Assembly: GCF_001552595.1 (NCBI RefSeq)
Contig: NZ_BCRM01000001.1
Span: 372,001 to 436,000 of the forward strand
Reading direction: 5' to 3'
Source: Rhodococcus erythropolis NBRC 15567
Lineage (GTDB): Bacteria > Actinomycetota > Actinomycetes > Mycobacteriales > Mycobacteriaceae
DNA: 64,000 nt
How positions within the stretch are numbered: position 1 is the first letter of the stretch; every line of letters starts with the position of its first letter. The position numbers were made by a program, and so were the translations under genes. Below, piece by piece: positions 51,008 to 60,560 of the stretch. Below the pieces are notes generated by a model that was given only the letters and a program-made list of their open reading frames with translations, searched no databases and was not told the DNA's origin.

Positions 51008-52330
51008 TCACACGCGCAGGCTCAGGGGGAGTCCGGCGGTCATCAGGACCACGGACTCCGATTCACTGGCGATGCGGCTGTTCACCAGACCGAGTAGATC
51101 GCGGAACAGCCTCCCGGACTTCGTGTCCGGGACGACGCCGCTTCCCACTTCGTTCGTGACGGCGACAATCGGAACCGGACAGGCGGTCCAGGCGTCGGCC
51201 AACCGGTCGATATCTGCGTGGACGGCGCTGAGATCTTCTGTCGCCCACGCCTGATGTCGGTCCAGACGTGCGGTCAACCACGTGCCTAGGCAATCGAGCA
51301 GGATCGGTGTTGTTGCGGCCGCGAAAATCTCGGTCACGTCGGAGGTCTCTACCGTCGTCCACGTCGACGGCCTCCGCGCGCGATGCGACGCAATTCGTTC
51401 GATCCAGTCGGGATCGTCGTCCTGCGGATCCCCGGTGGCGATGTACGTGACGTTCCGGTAGCCGGCAAGCAGGCCCTCCGCGTAAGTGGACTTGCCCGAG
51501 CGGGCGCCACCGGTGACCAGAGTTCGATGGCCCTGTCCTACCCCGATCTCGAGCACAGCTCCATCCGGAACCGCTCGCGCCCCGGACAAGCGAAGTGCTT
51601 CCGAGAGTTCGTTTTCGACTGGGTTGTGGTGCCCGAGGTGTACGGCGACCACATCGGTTCGATCGGTGATCGCGGTGCAATTGCGTAGTCGGGTCACCGT
51701 CTCCGCGAAACTCGGCAGATCATGGTGCCCGGTGCCGTGATCAGTTTTGTGGCCGAAGGTCTCTTCGAGAAAGACGGCGTCGAAACGCGCGTCGGCAAGT
51801 GCGTCGACAGTGGATTCGGGCAGAGGCCCGGTGTCGGTGGCCCAGAAGATTCGGGTTCCGGATGCGTCGGTGATGTCGTAGAGAAGGGTGGGTACTTCGT
51901 GCGCGGCTTCGAGTGCGCGAACACGATAGGTGCCCAACATGATCGACTGGCCGGTCTCGAGCGGTGTGAAGGTCACCGAGTCATCCGGGCCCACCCAGTC
52001 TCGGCAGAGAGCGAGCGCGTCGGGTGGTCCGAGAACCTGTAGTGGTTCGGTGCGCGAGGCCCAGGACCGGAACAGCAATGCCATCGGGCCGAGGTGATCG
52101 GGATGAGAGTGCGTCAACAGGATGTGTTCGACGTGTGCCAGCGTGCGACCGAATCGCGACGCGGCACGCGGTACTTCGGGTCCACAGTCCAACAGGATTC
52201 TGTTGTCCACCAGGGCAGCAGTGTGCCCGCGGACGGTTTCACTCGACAGGGCGGCCAGGCAGGAAGGGCAAGTGCAGAACGGGTTCGGCCAACCGTCGGC
52301 AGCACCGGTGCCGAGCATCACCAATTCCAT
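51008..52330 (-). CDS. Fusion of a PhnP-like metallo-beta-lactamase-fold hydrolase and CobU
   Basis: A 440-residue two-domain protein. N-terminal half: metallo-hydrolase with CTCPSC (C19, C21, C24, the extra zinc site of PhnP-type enzymes) and HSHPDH (74-79). C-terminal part (about 268-440): adenosylcobinamide kinase/guanylyltransferase with the P-loop GGARSGKS (274-281) and the guanylylated His in HRARRP (H316). It is the last gene of the cobalamin operon. CobU activates salvaged cobinamide to GDP-cobinamide; the hydrolase may work on corrinoid phosphate or a nucleotide loop fragment, which is an inference. Confidence 0.85.
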   Translation of the reverse strand: MELVMLGTGAADGWPNPFCTCPSCLAALSSETVRGHTAALVDNRILLDCGPEVPRAASRFGRTLAHVEHILLTHSHPDHLGPMALLFRSWASRTEPLQVLGPPDALALCRDWVGPDDSVTFTPLETGQSIMLGTYRVRALEAAHEVPTLLYDITDASGTRIFWATDTGPLPESTVDALADARFDAVFLEETFGHKTDHGTGHHDLPSFAETVTRLRNCTAITDRTDVVAVHLGHHNPVENELSEALRLSGARAVPDGAVLEIGVGQGHRTLVTGGARSGKSTYAEGLLAGYRNVTYIATGDPQDDDPDWIERIASHRARRPSTWTTVETSDVTEIFAAATTPILLDCLGTWLTARLDRHQAWATEDLSAVHADIDRLADAWTACPVPIVAVTNEVGSGVVPDTKSGRLFRDLLGLVNSRIASESESVVLMTAGLPLSLRV

Positions 52331-53118
52331 CAGCGGGTGCCTTCCTGCCGAATCGGAACAACTATGGGACCGCTGGGCCGGTCCAGGATTTCGACCCGGG
52401 CGCCATACACGCGGCCGAGGAGGTCTGCCTCCAGCACCGCTGAGGGTGTGCCGTCGGCAACGACGCTGCCCTTGTCCAGCAGCACGATTCGTCGACCGTA
52501 CTGACCCGCGAGAGTGAGGTCGTGCATCGCGGCGATGACCGTGATGTTGTCGGCCTCACGCAGTTCCTCCACCAAGTCGAGAACCTGCTGCTGGTGACCG
52601 ATGTCGAGCGCGCTGGTGGGTTCGTCCAGGAGCAGTACCTGCGGTTCTTGGGCCAGTGCCCGAGCCAGGACCACGCGCTGCAATTCGCCACCGGAAAGTT
52701 CGGTGGCTCGTCGATCTGCGAACTCGGTGAGGTCGAGTCTTTCGATCACCGAAGAGATCACCGAACGGTCAGTGGCGGTTTCGGTTCCGAAGCGTCGTAG
52801 ATAGGGAGTGCGGCCGAGCGCAACCAGTTCCTTAACCGTTGAGCCCTCGGGTACTACCGGACGCTGAGGCATCAACGCGACGACGGCGGACATCGCCTTG
52901 CGGCTGGAATTGCGAGGACTCAGTCCCCCGACCGAGAGCTCACCGGTAGACGGAATCAATCCGGCGAGGGCATGCATCAAGGTTGTCTTGCCGGCGCCGT
53001 TCGGCCCGACCACGGCAACCCAATCGCCGGGTGTCACATCGAGATCGATGCCGTCGACGACGTCTTTGCCGCCAAGGTTGACTCGGAGGTCGCGGCACCG
53101 CACTGCGCTGTCGGTCAT
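52330..53118 (-). CDS. btuD: Cobalamin-uptake ABC ATPase (BtuD/FepC family)
   Basis: A 262-residue ATPase with Walker A (GPNGAGKTT), the signature LSGGE and Walker B (LLLDEPTSALD). It ends one base into the next gene start and overlaps the permease stop (ATGA). It shares the FecCD/BtuCD subfamily; the cobalamin role is inferred from the riboswitch and CobU. Confidence 0.85.
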   Translation of the reverse strand: MTDSAVRCRDLRVNLGGKDVVDGIDLDVTPGDWVAVVGPNGAGKTTLMHALAGLIPSTGELSVGGLSPRNSSRKAMSAVVALMPQRPVVPEGSTVKELVALGRTPYLRRFGTETATDRSVISSVIERLDLTEFADRRATELSGGELQRVVLARALAQEPQVLLLDEPTSALDIGHQQQVLDLVEELREADNITVIAAMHDLTLAGQYGRRIVLLDKGSVVADGTPSAVLEADLLGRVYGARVEILDRPSGPIVVPIRQEGTR

Positions 53119-54149
53119 GCCGAGACCCGGCTGCGGCGCAGAACCAGAAGGAAGAACGGAGCGCCGATCATCGCGGTCACAACCCCGATGGGGAGTTCGG
53201 CCGGTGCCATGACCGTGCGCGCGGCAACGTCGGTGAGGACGAGAAACGCCGCTCCGAGCATGAGTGACAGGGGGAGAAGCAGTCGATGCGACGGGCCGAC
53301 GACCAGTCGAACCGCATGGGGAACAACGATTCCGACAAAGCCGATCAGTCCACTTGCACTCACGACCGCCGCCGTTCCCAGAGTTGCGGCGAGCACCAGC
53401 ACCAGGCGTGATCTGGCCGGGTCGACGCCGAGGCTGGCGGCTTCGACGTCACCTACGGCCATCACGTCGAGTACGCGTCGATGTACCAGGATGACGGCAG
53501 ATGCCAGCGCAACGTACGGCAGGACAACCAGAACTTCCGACCAACCGTCGGTGGACAATCCGCCGAGCAGCCAGGAATAGACCTCGCGGAGTGAATCGTC
53601 GAACCGCTGCTGGACAAAAGTCTGCGCTGCATTCGTGAACGCCGCGACTGCGACACCGGCGAGGATGATGACTACCGCGTTCTGCGGCCCGCCAATGCTG
53701 CGGCCGAGCGAATAGGTTGCGAACACGGCCAGCACACCACCGACGAAGGCGGCCATGGGAATTCCGAACATGCCCAGCGCTCCACCCGAAACGATGGCGA
53801 GGGTTGCGCCCAGTCCGGCTCCGCTGGAAACGCCGAGGAGATACGGATCTGCCAAGGGATTTCGGAACACGCCCTGGTAGGCGGCACCGGCAACGGCCAA
53901 CATTGCTCCGACCAACGCGCCCAGTACTACTCGCGGAAGCCGGATCTGCCAGAGAATCGCCTGCTGTGTCGCGGTGAGACCGGAATCGAGGTGGATGCCG
54001 GGTATTCCGTCCAGAAGTTCGAGAATGGTTCGGTCAGGCGTCAAACCGGCCGGCCCCACCAGAACACCGATCAGCAAGGCAGCGCACAGAATCAGCGCGG
54101 CGCCGAGCAGAACGGCCGTCCGATGATGGGAGATACCGGCTTTGATCAT
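53115..54149 (-). CDS. btuC: Cobalamin-uptake ABC permease (BtuC/FecCD family)
   Basis: About 344 residues from ATG 54149, with around ten membrane segments and the FecCD motifs LPRVVLGALVGAMLAVAGAAYQGVFRNPLADPYLLG and GFVGIVVPH. A longer start at 54179 overlaps the btuF-type gene by 23 nt and is less likely. It overlaps the ATPase gene by 4 nt. Confidence 0.85.
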   Translation of the reverse strand: MIKAGISHHRTAVLLGAALILCAALLIGVLVGPAGLTPDRTILELLDGIPGIHLDSGLTATQQAILWQIRLPRVVLGALVGAMLAVAGAAYQGVFRNPLADPYLLGVSSGAGLGATLAIVSGGALGMFGIPMAAFVGGVLAVFATYSLGRSIGGPQNAVVIILAGVAVAAFTNAAQTFVQQRFDDSLREVYSWLLGGLSTDGWSEVLVVLPYVALASAVILVHRRVLDVMAVGDVEAASLGVDPARSRLVLVLAATLGTAAVVSASGLIGFVGIVVPHAVRLVVGPSHRLLLPLSLMLGAAFLVLTDVAARTVMAPAELPIGVVTAMIGAPFFLLVLRRSRVSA

Positions 54150-54156
54150 CGAGTGC

Positions 54157-55116
54157 TCAGGCCGCGGGAACTTGGGCAACGATGGCCGCGACGGCCTTCA
54201 CCTGATCGGCGACACGAGGTCCCCAGCGGCTGGAGAGGTCTTCGTCGAGCACATGGATCTGGTTGCCGGTAACCGCTTTCATGCCGCTCCACCCGGGCCG
54301 AGCGGCGACGGATTCTGCAGTCACTCCGCAGCATTGGGAGTCTGCGAGAAAGATGAGATCGGGATTGGCCTGCACCACGAATTCGGCGGACAGCTGCGGA
54401 TAGTCGCCCTGCCCCGCGGCGTCGGCGATGCTCTTCATTCCGAACAGCGAGTAGATCTGCCCGACGAAGCTCGAACTCGTGACGGTGTAGAGCGAGGAGT
54501 CGAGTTCGTGGAAGTACGTCAGCGGCTGTTGGCGCGCAGGAACACTGGCGACAGCGGCGTCGATGTCCGAGCGCATGGTGTCGACAACTTCGGTGCCCTT
54601 GTCCTCGTGGCCGGTGGCCTTCGCGACGCGCTCGATCTGGGCGTAGACGTCGTCGATGCTTGTGGCTGCCGGTAGCAGGAGTGTCGGCACCTTCGCCTTT
54701 TGCAGTCCGGAGACAAGATCGTTCATGTCATCCGATGCGATCACCAGATCCGGTGCGTAGCCGAGGATGGCTTCGACGTTCGGTTGAAAGCCCGAGAGAT
54801 CGGTGACCGGGATACCGGCCGGGTAGTCGGACTGATTGTCGACGGCCTTCACCTGGTCGCCCGCGCCGACGGCCCACAGGGTCTCGGTGGCGCTGGGACT
54901 GAGTGACACGATCGACTGCGGACGTGACTCGATGGTGATGTCCGTGCCGGAATCCGTGGGACCGGAAACAACAGTCACCGGGAACGAGCCGTCCGAGGCG
55001 GCTGTGGTTGCGGGTGCATCGGACGTCGAGCTACTGCAGGCACCGGCAAGCAGTGCGGTGCTCACCGTCAGTGCTGCAAGTACAGATCTGAATCTACGTG
55101 TCGGCCGAGTACTCAC
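54157..55116 (-). CDS. btuF: Cobalamin-binding lipoprotein (BtuF-like)
   Basis: A 319-residue substrate-binding protein with a lipobox GAC (C27). The region SIVSLSPSATETLWAVGAGDQVKAVDN is diagnostic of the BtuF family, and SQCCGVTAES is near the ligand cleft. The GTG at 55116 is preceded by GGAGGGG. It is the first gene of the operon downstream of the cobalamin riboswitch. Confidence 0.88.
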   Translation of the reverse strand: MSTRPTRRFRSVLAALTVSTALLAGACSSSTSDAPATTAASDGSFPVTVVSGPTDSGTDITIESRPQSIVSLSPSATETLWAVGAGDQVKAVDNQSDYPAGIPVTDLSGFQPNVEAILGYAPDLVIASDDMNDLVSGLQKAKVPTLLLPAATSIDDVYAQIERVAKATGHEDKGTEVVDTMRSDIDAAVASVPARQQPLTYFHELDSSLYTVTSSSFVGQIYSLFGMKSIADAAGQGDYPQLSAEFVVQANPDLIFLADSQCCGVTAESVAARPGWSGMKAVTGNQIHVLDEDLSSRWGPRVADQVKAVAAIVAQVPAA

Positions 55117-55189
55117 AGCCACCCCTCCGCTAGTGGTGAAGGGTCGCGAGCAGCGCGGCCGCGAGGCGAAGCGCCACGAGCGGTCCTTC

Positions 55190-55345
55190 GTCCGAGAACC
55201 ATCGTGTCGCCACGAGGCCGGTGACCTGACTCGTTCGCCTCGAGTAGTGACGGGCGAATTCACAGTTGCGTCGACAGTGCCGGGGTTTCACCGAACTTCA
55301 CACGAGCAGCGTGGCACCCCGGTGAACCGGGGCATCTGCACTTTA
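55190..55345 (-). promoter_or_regulatory. Cobalamin riboswitch
   Basis: On the minus strand, in order: a GATGCCCCGG stem region, the conserved core with GGTGAAA, CCGGC and GCAACTGTGA (within about 55258-55299), and the B12 box AGTCAGGTCACCGGCC (55216-55232). The order and motifs match the cobalamin riboswitch, and the element precedes the BtuF-like gene. The boundaries are approximate. Confidence 0.78.
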
Positions 55346-55397
55346 CAGGGGTCGTCTGGCTTGACCCGGGAGGTCAAGGCAGGGTAAATATCTATTC

Positions 55398-55413
55398 CAC
55401 TAATGAACTAGTG
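55398..55413. promoter_or_regulatory. Probable GntR/YtrA operator
   Basis: CACTA-ATGAAC-TAGTG is a 5-bp perfect inverted repeat, extended by TTC/GAA flanks, placed 12 nt upstream of the GntR-type start, and also near the start of the divergent riboswitch transcript. Confidence 0.55.
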
Positions 55414-55424
55414 AAAGGGTTCGG

Positions 55425-55841
55425 ATGATCGACTTCCGTATCGACCGCCGATCCGGCATTCCCACTTACGTGCAATTGGTCCTTCAGGTGAAGCAGGCGC
55501 TCAGGCTCGGTGATCTCCAAGTCGGGGATCGGCTGCCCACAGCCAAGGACGTCGTGGGAGCGCTCGCGATCAACCCGAACACAGTCCTGAAGGCCTACAA
55601 GGAACTCGAGCGCGACGGACTTGTCGCCCCGCGGCCCGGATTGGGCACGTTCGTCGTGAAGTCCCTGGCAAAGCCCGGTATGGCGGAAAGCTCTGCGCTA
55701 CGTCGTGAGTTGGCGCGTTGGGTTGCAGATGCCGTGGCCGCCGGACTCGAGCGCACGGACATCGAAGCATTGGTGAGTTTGGAGCTCGAGAAGACGTTCA
55801 TCGAATCGGATCCGTCCGGAAAGCAGGGGGAGACAGCATGA
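55425..55841 (+). CDS. GntR-family regulator (YtrA subfamily)
   Basis: A 138-residue regulator: GntR winged helix (GDRLPTAKDVVGALAINPNTVLKAYKEL) followed by a short C-terminal domain, the YtrA layout. YtrA proteins repress adjoining ABC transporter genes, which are the next two genes here (ATGA overlap with the ATPase). Confidence 0.88.
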   Translation: MIDFRIDRRSGIPTYVQLVLQVKQALRLGDLQVGDRLPTAKDVVGALAINPNTVLKAYKELERDGLVAPRPGLGTFVVKSLAKPGMAESSALRRELARWVADAVAAGLERTDIEALVSLELEKTFIESDPSGKQGETA

Positions 55842-56707
55842 CTGCGCAAGAATCGGCACTGACGATGCAGGACGTGGACAAGCGCTTCGGCAAGAAGAAG
55901 GTGCTCGACGCCTGCACATTCGAGGTCGCAACGGGAAGCATCACTGCCCTGGTCGGGGTGAACGGAGCGGGCAAGTCCACACTGATGTCCTTGGCGGTCG
56001 GGTTGACGATGCCTGACCATGGTTCGATCTCCGTCCTGGGCAGCACGCCGGATCGGGACGGCATCTGCTCAGGCCTGTCGTACCTCGCTCAGCACAAGCC
56101 GCTGTATCCCAAATTCACTGTTGCAGAACTTCTTCGATTCGGCGCATACACCAACGACGAGTGGGATGCGAAGTACGCTCTGGATCTGGTGGAGCGCGCT
56201 GGGATTGCTCTCGATGCAAAGGTGAAGACTCTGTCACCAGGTCAACGAACCAGGGTTGCACTGGCTTTGGCGCTCGGGCGCAGACCGCAGTTGCTTCTAC
56301 TTGACGAGCCCTTGGCGGATCTTGATCCCGTGGCGCGGCGGTCCGTCGCGACCACTCTGCTCGAAGACGTTGCCGAGTACGGCACCACGGTTCTGTTGTC
56401 TTCACACATCGTTTCCGAATTGGCAGACGTCTCGGATCGACTTCTTCTGCTGGGCGGCGGAAACGCGAGATTGTCCGGTCCGTTGGATGAATTGATCGCT
56501 GCCCATTACGTATTGATCGGGGACGGCGATCCTTCGGACGTGGTCGGCGCCGGTGCGGTCATTCATACCGACAAGGGGATGCGGTCGAATTCTCATGTGG
56601 TGGAGGGAGTCCGTCCGAGCCCTCGGGCCGGCTGGGTGATCGACGACGCAACTCTCGACGACGTGGTGCTCGGGCACCTGAGCGCGGAAACGGTGGTGGC
56701 GGCATGA
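55838..56707 (+). CDS. ABC transporter ATPase
   Basis: A 289-residue ATPase with Walker A (GVNGAGKST), the signature LSPGQR and Walker B (LLLLDEPLADLD). The C-terminal 60 residues are unusual in length for a CcmA-type ATPase. It is coupled both to the regulator and to the permease by 4-nt overlaps. It is likely part of an efflux system of the YtrABCEF type, answering envelope stress. Confidence 0.87.
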   Translation: MTAQESALTMQDVDKRFGKKKVLDACTFEVATGSITALVGVNGAGKSTLMSLAVGLTMPDHGSISVLGSTPDRDGICSGLSYLAQHKPLYPKFTVAELLRFGAYTNDEWDAKYALDLVERAGIALDAKVKTLSPGQRTRVALALALGRRPQLLLLDEPLADLDPVARRSVATTLLEDVAEYGTTVLLSSHIVSELADVSDRLLLLGGGNARLSGPLDELIAAHYVLIGDGDPSDVVGAGAVIHTDKGMRSNSHVVEGVRPSPRAGWVIDDATLDDVVLGHLSAETVVAA

Positions 56708-57774
56708 TCTGGGTTACGTGGCGGCACCACCGGACATCGCTCATTGTGTCATTGGGATTCCTCGCGGCATTAGCAGTCATTGTCTTGTCGAGTGGTGCGA
56801 TCATCAAGAGCGGCGGACAAGCCCAACTCTTCGGATCGCCTCTCAGTTGCTTCGATGACATCACCGCTATCTGCACGGCAGAGACTGCTCTCACCCTGAC
56901 GACAGTGGTTGCGACGGCTCTGCCGGTGTTCCTCGGCGTGTTGATCGGTGTCACCGTGTTTTCGCGGGATATCGAACAGGGAACGCACGTATTGGGGCTT
57001 ACTCAATCGGTCAGTCGGACTCGTTGGTTCTGGACCCGGGTGTTGATCGTCTTCCTGCCGATTTCTGTGGCTTCGGCATTGCTCGGATTTGCACTGCAAT
57101 GGGCTCGATCTCTCCCGGACAACTCCCGGTATGCATTTGTTGCCGGGCGTTCGACTTTCGTCGAGATATCGAACCTGTCGTATCCGCTCTTTCAATCCAG
57201 CGGACTGGTCTTGGGTGCATACACATTCATGGCACTCATGCTCGGAGCAGCTCTGGCTTTGCTGGTGCGTAGTTCGATCGGCGCAATGGCGATCACGATG
57301 GTCGGTGTTGTTGCGATCCTGGCAGCATTTCAGTTGGTTGCACGACCCGATTACGCCGAGCCGAGTGTCCGAACGTCACCCGTCGCCGGATTCAGTTCCT
57401 ACTATTCGAGCGATACCAGTATTCCCGCGGTCAATTGGGAACTCGCGCAGGGATATGTCGACCTCCGAGGTAACTGGGTCGACATCAAATACGACGAGTG
57501 CACGTGGGGTGGATCAGGCGGCGAGAACCCGTACGACCAGCGCCCGGAGGAGACCGGCGCCGAGTACAGCCTCCGCATGGATGTGCTCTCAGCGCAGCAG
57601 AACAGAGAGATGGAGATCTGTTTGCGGGAACACGGCGTCGACCACTACGAAGTTCGCTACCACTCAGCTGATCGGTTCTGGCGTTTCCAGTTCACGGAAG
57701 CTGCACTCGTCCTGATCCTTTCGGGATTGTTCCTCCTGCCGGCGCTCTGGGGCCTACGACGCCTCAAGCCGTGA
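56704..57774 (+). CDS. ABC transporter membrane protein
   Basis: A 356-residue protein with six membrane segments, an N-terminal amphipathic WVTWRHHRTS and a long extracytoplasmic loop (about 225-325) rich in acidic residues and with two cysteines (C262 and C301) that may form a disulfide. It overlaps the ATPase gene by 4 nt and should pair with it. The substrate is unknown. Confidence 0.83.
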   Translation: MIWVTWRHHRTSLIVSLGFLAALAVIVLSSGAIIKSGGQAQLFGSPLSCFDDITAICTAETALTLTTVVATALPVFLGVLIGVTVFSRDIEQGTHVLGLTQSVSRTRWFWTRVLIVFLPISVASALLGFALQWARSLPDNSRYAFVAGRSTFVEISNLSYPLFQSSGLVLGAYTFMALMLGAALALLVRSSIGAMAITMVGVVAILAAFQLVARPDYAEPSVRTSPVAGFSSYYSSDTSIPAVNWELAQGYVDLRGNWVDIKYDECTWGGSGGENPYDQRPEETGAEYSLRMDVLSAQQNREMEICLREHGVDHYEVRYHSADRFWRFQFTEAALVLILSGLFLLPALWGLRRLKP

Positions 57775-57775
57775 C

Positions 57776-58417
57776 TCAGCGGGCGACCGGCGCGACCGTC
57801 AGCTGGTTGATGTTCGCGCCGGTCATCGAGCAACCCTTGGTGGGGTAGGCAAGGAAGACCGAGTCGTAGCTGTTGGGCGGGTAAACCCTCAGTCCCGCAA
57901 CGTCGGTCACGCCGCACTGATCTGCCGGGTAGTTCTCGACGTTCATAGCTCGCACCAAAGACGTTGCGGCAGAGCCAGGGGCAAGGGAGACGAGTGATCC
58001 GGATCCGGAGCGGCCGGCGGCAGCACCCACTTCGCTTCCGGACGCTCCCGTGACATAGGAGACGCCGGGGAAACCGTCGAGCGTGCACGTGCGGCCGCCC
58101 GTGTTGGTGAAGACCACCGGAAGCTCCACAGAACCGGCGGCGCCACTCGACTCGCCGAGGGTGACGTTCAGTTCCCCGATCGCGCAGCCTTCGGGATTGG
58201 GTGCCGTCGAGGTTGTGGTTTGGGTGTGGTCGGTATGGGTCGTCGAAGGTGCGGCAGTACCGGTCTGGGTCGTCGGCGCAGAGGCGGTCGTGGTTGAGGC
58301 GGGTGCCGGTGAACTCTCGGCCGTTCCCGTTTCATCCGAGCCGCAACCGCTGAGAAGGGCGAGAGCAGCAAGTGGAGCCGCCAACAAGCCGACGTTGCGC
58401 ATGCGGTTGGGATTCAT
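57776..58417 (-). CDS. DUF4232 lipoprotein
   Basis: A 213-residue lipoprotein (lipobox LSGC, C25) with a Thr/Ser/Pro-rich linker (about 28-75) and a DUF4232 domain (CAIGELNVTLGESSGAAGS, NTGGRTCTLDGFPGVSYV). Cysteines at CAIG, RTC, DQC and KGC suggest two disulfides. It is convergent, one nt apart, with the ABC permease. Function unknown. Confidence 0.85.
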   Translation of the reverse strand: MNPNRMRNVGLLAAPLAALALLSGCGSDETGTAESSPAPASTTTASAPTTQTGTAAPSTTHTDHTQTTTSTAPNPEGCAIGELNVTLGESSGAAGSVELPVVFTNTGGRTCTLDGFPGVSYVTGASGSEVGAAAGRSGSGSLVSLAPGSAATSLVRAMNVENYPADQCGVTDVAGLRVYPPNSYDSVFLAYPTKGCSMTGANINQLTVAPVAR

Positions 58418-58608
58418 CGCTCTGTACTCCTCAAGGTGGTCGACAACTGGCTCCGGAACATCCGTGTCCGGTATATCCGAATCCGAGGCCGGATGTGCAG
58501 AAACGAATCAGGCTCGCCGGTGATCAGGACCTACTTCCCGGATGGATTGCCGCTGCGGATCTAGCATGAGAAATGACCTGTCCGGATCGCGACCACCGGG
58601 AGTAGCGC

Positions 58609-59454
58609 ATGTTCACCTTCACCAGCGACGACGGAGTGGTCATTCATGTCCACGAATGGCCCACCGAGCAGGAACCTCGAGGGGTTGTTCAACTCGCGCA
58701 CGGTATGGGTGAGCACGCAAAACGCTACGCACACGTTGCCGAAGCCCTGAATGCTCGCGGTTTCCACGTCTACGCGGCGGACCACCGCGGCCACGGTGAG
58801 AGCATGCACGCCGGCCCAGGCAACATCGGCGACGACGGCTGGAACCGCTTGGTGGCAGACATGGTGACCCTCACGGGCATCATCCGCGACAAACACCCCG
58901 GCCTGCCCGTCGTACTGCTCAGCCACAGCCTCGGTTCGTTCGCTTCGCAGCAGTACATCCTCGATCATTCGCACCTGATCGACGCCGTCGCACTGTCGGG
59001 GACCACCGCGGTCGATCAACTGATCGAGAGCCTCGTCAACGACGGCCCGGACGTCCTCGCCCAGTTCAATGCGGAATTCGAACCGGCCCGTACTCCGCAC
59101 GACTGGCTCAGCCGTGACGAAGCGCAGGTGGATTTGTACATCAACGATCCGCTGTGCGGTTTCAGCCTGGACGACGCAGGCATGGGCGGACTTATCGCAG
59201 CGGGACCGAGGTTCGTCGACGTCGAGGGTGTGCGACAAGACCTTCCGATCCTGGTCTTCGTCGGCACCTCGGATCCTCTCAACGCCGCGCTGAGCCGTAC
59301 CGACGTCGCAGTCGAACGGTACAACTCGGCGGGGATCGAAGACGTCACCTATTACACCTATCCGGGCGCCAGGCACGAGATCTTCAACGAGACCAACCGC
59401 GACGACGTCATCAATGATCTGACGACGTGGATGGACCGCGTACTCGAAGCGTGA
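58609..59454 (+). CDS. Alpha/beta hydrolase (monoacylglycerol-lipase-like)
   Basis: A 281-residue serine hydrolase of the lysophospholipase/monoglyceride-lipase type. The oxyanion loop is AHGMGEHAKRY, the nucleophile elbow is SHSLGS, and the Asp and His of the triad appear in GTSDPLN and GARHEIFNE. No signal peptide. It lies 24 nt before the iron transporter fusion, so the two may share a transcript. Confidence 0.88.
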   Translation: MFTFTSDDGVVIHVHEWPTEQEPRGVVQLAHGMGEHAKRYAHVAEALNARGFHVYAADHRGHGESMHAGPGNIGDDGWNRLVADMVTLTGIIRDKHPGLPVVLLSHSLGSFASQQYILDHSHLIDAVALSGTTAVDQLIESLVNDGPDVLAQFNAEFEPARTPHDWLSRDEAQVDLYINDPLCGFSLDDAGMGGLIAAGPRFVDVEGVRQDLPILVFVGTSDPLNAALSRTDVAVERYNSAGIEDVTYYTYPGARHEIFNETNRDDVINDLTTWMDRVLEA

Positions 59455-59478
59455 CCGCCTCACCGGAAGGGGAACACG

Positions 59479-60552
59479 ATGTCCACAGTTCCGGCCGCAC
59501 GACCCGATCCAGACCCGCGAGACGTCAAGCGCTGGAGACGATACCTCGCCGACGAACAAGCCGAGGCCGCCGTATACCGCGACCTCGCGGGTAGGCGCAG
59601 CGGCGAGGAGCGCGAAATCCTTCTCGCCCTGGCCGACGCGGAGGGCCGACACGAGGCGCACTGGCGAGCGCTTCTCGGCGATCACGTCGGCAAACCACTA
59701 CGCGGCGATATCCGCACTCGGATACTGGGCTTTCTGGCCAGGCGCTTCGGCTCCGTGTTCGTGCTCGCTCTTGCCCAGCGCGCGGAGACGCGATCCCCCT
59801 ATCCGAACGATGCCGACGCGACCGCATCGATGGGCGCGGACGAGAAGATCCACGAAGAAGTGGTGCGGGCCTTGGCCACTCGGGGTCGGAACAGACTTTC
59901 GGGGACGTTTCGTGCCGCCGTCTTCGGAGCCAACGACGGCCTCGTCAGCAATCTCGCTCTCGTGCTCGGCATCAGCGGTAGCGGCGTCTCCAACCAGATC
60001 GTTCTGATCACCGGCATGGCCGGGCTTCTGGCCGGCGCCCTGTCGATGGGAGCCGGCGAGTACGTTTCCGTCCGCTCGCAGCGAGAGTTGTTGGAAGCGT
60101 CCAATCCTGGCCCCGCGGCCAGCGAAGCCGTCGGACTGCTCGACGTCGACGCCAACGAATTGTCCCTGGTCTACCGGGCCCGCGGCATGTCCGCCGAGGA
60201 AGCGGACCAGCGCGCCGCCGAGGTCCTCGCGAACAGCACCTTCGGCGCCGCTGACGTTGTCGACGACCATGAAGCCGTCGGAACCGGGTTGGGCGCAGCG
60301 GCGGCAAGTTTCTGCTTCTTCGCCTCGGGCGCAATCATTCCGGTGTTGCCGTATCTGTTCGGCCTGGAAGGCATGACGGCTCTGATCGTCGCGTCCGTAC
60401 TCGTGGGGATCGCGTTGCTGACGACGGGCGTTGTGGTCGGGTTGCTGTCGGGCGGGCCGCCGTTCAAGAGGGCCCTACGCCAACTTGCGATCGGCTATGG
60501 CGCTGCCGGCGCGACGTATCTGCTCGGCATGTTGTTCGGGACCTCGCTCTGA
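59479..60552 (+). CDS. Rubrerythrin/ferritin-like domain fused to a VIT1/CCC1 iron transporter
   Basis: A 357-residue fusion. The N-terminal di-iron-like domain (about 15-130) has glutamate-rich helices with ADEQAEAAVYRDLA and ADAEGRHEAHW. The C-terminal VIT1/CCC1 domain (about 145-357) has GANDGLVSNLALVLGISGSG and GAGEYVSVRSQRELL. It matches the MbfA/EVIT family, which exports iron (or manganese) in response to excess. The metal is inferred. Confidence 0.85.
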   Translation: MSTVPAARPDPDPRDVKRWRRYLADEQAEAAVYRDLAGRRSGEEREILLALADAEGRHEAHWRALLGDHVGKPLRGDIRTRILGFLARRFGSVFVLALAQRAETRSPYPNDADATASMGADEKIHEEVVRALATRGRNRLSGTFRAAVFGANDGLVSNLALVLGISGSGVSNQIVLITGMAGLLAGALSMGAGEYVSVRSQRELLEASNPGPAASEAVGLLDVDANELSLVYRARGMSAEEADQRAAEVLANSTFGAADVVDDHEAVGTGLGAAAASFCFFASGAIIPVLPYLFGLEGMTALIVASVLVGIALLTTGVVVGLLSGGPPFKRALRQLAIGYGAAGATYLLGMLFGTSL

Positions 60553-60560
60553 GCGTCTGC

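Noticed and set aside
58561-59685. A 374-residue minus-strand frame opposite the hydrolase gene
   Set aside because: Antisense to an alpha/beta hydrolase with its triad; no family features.
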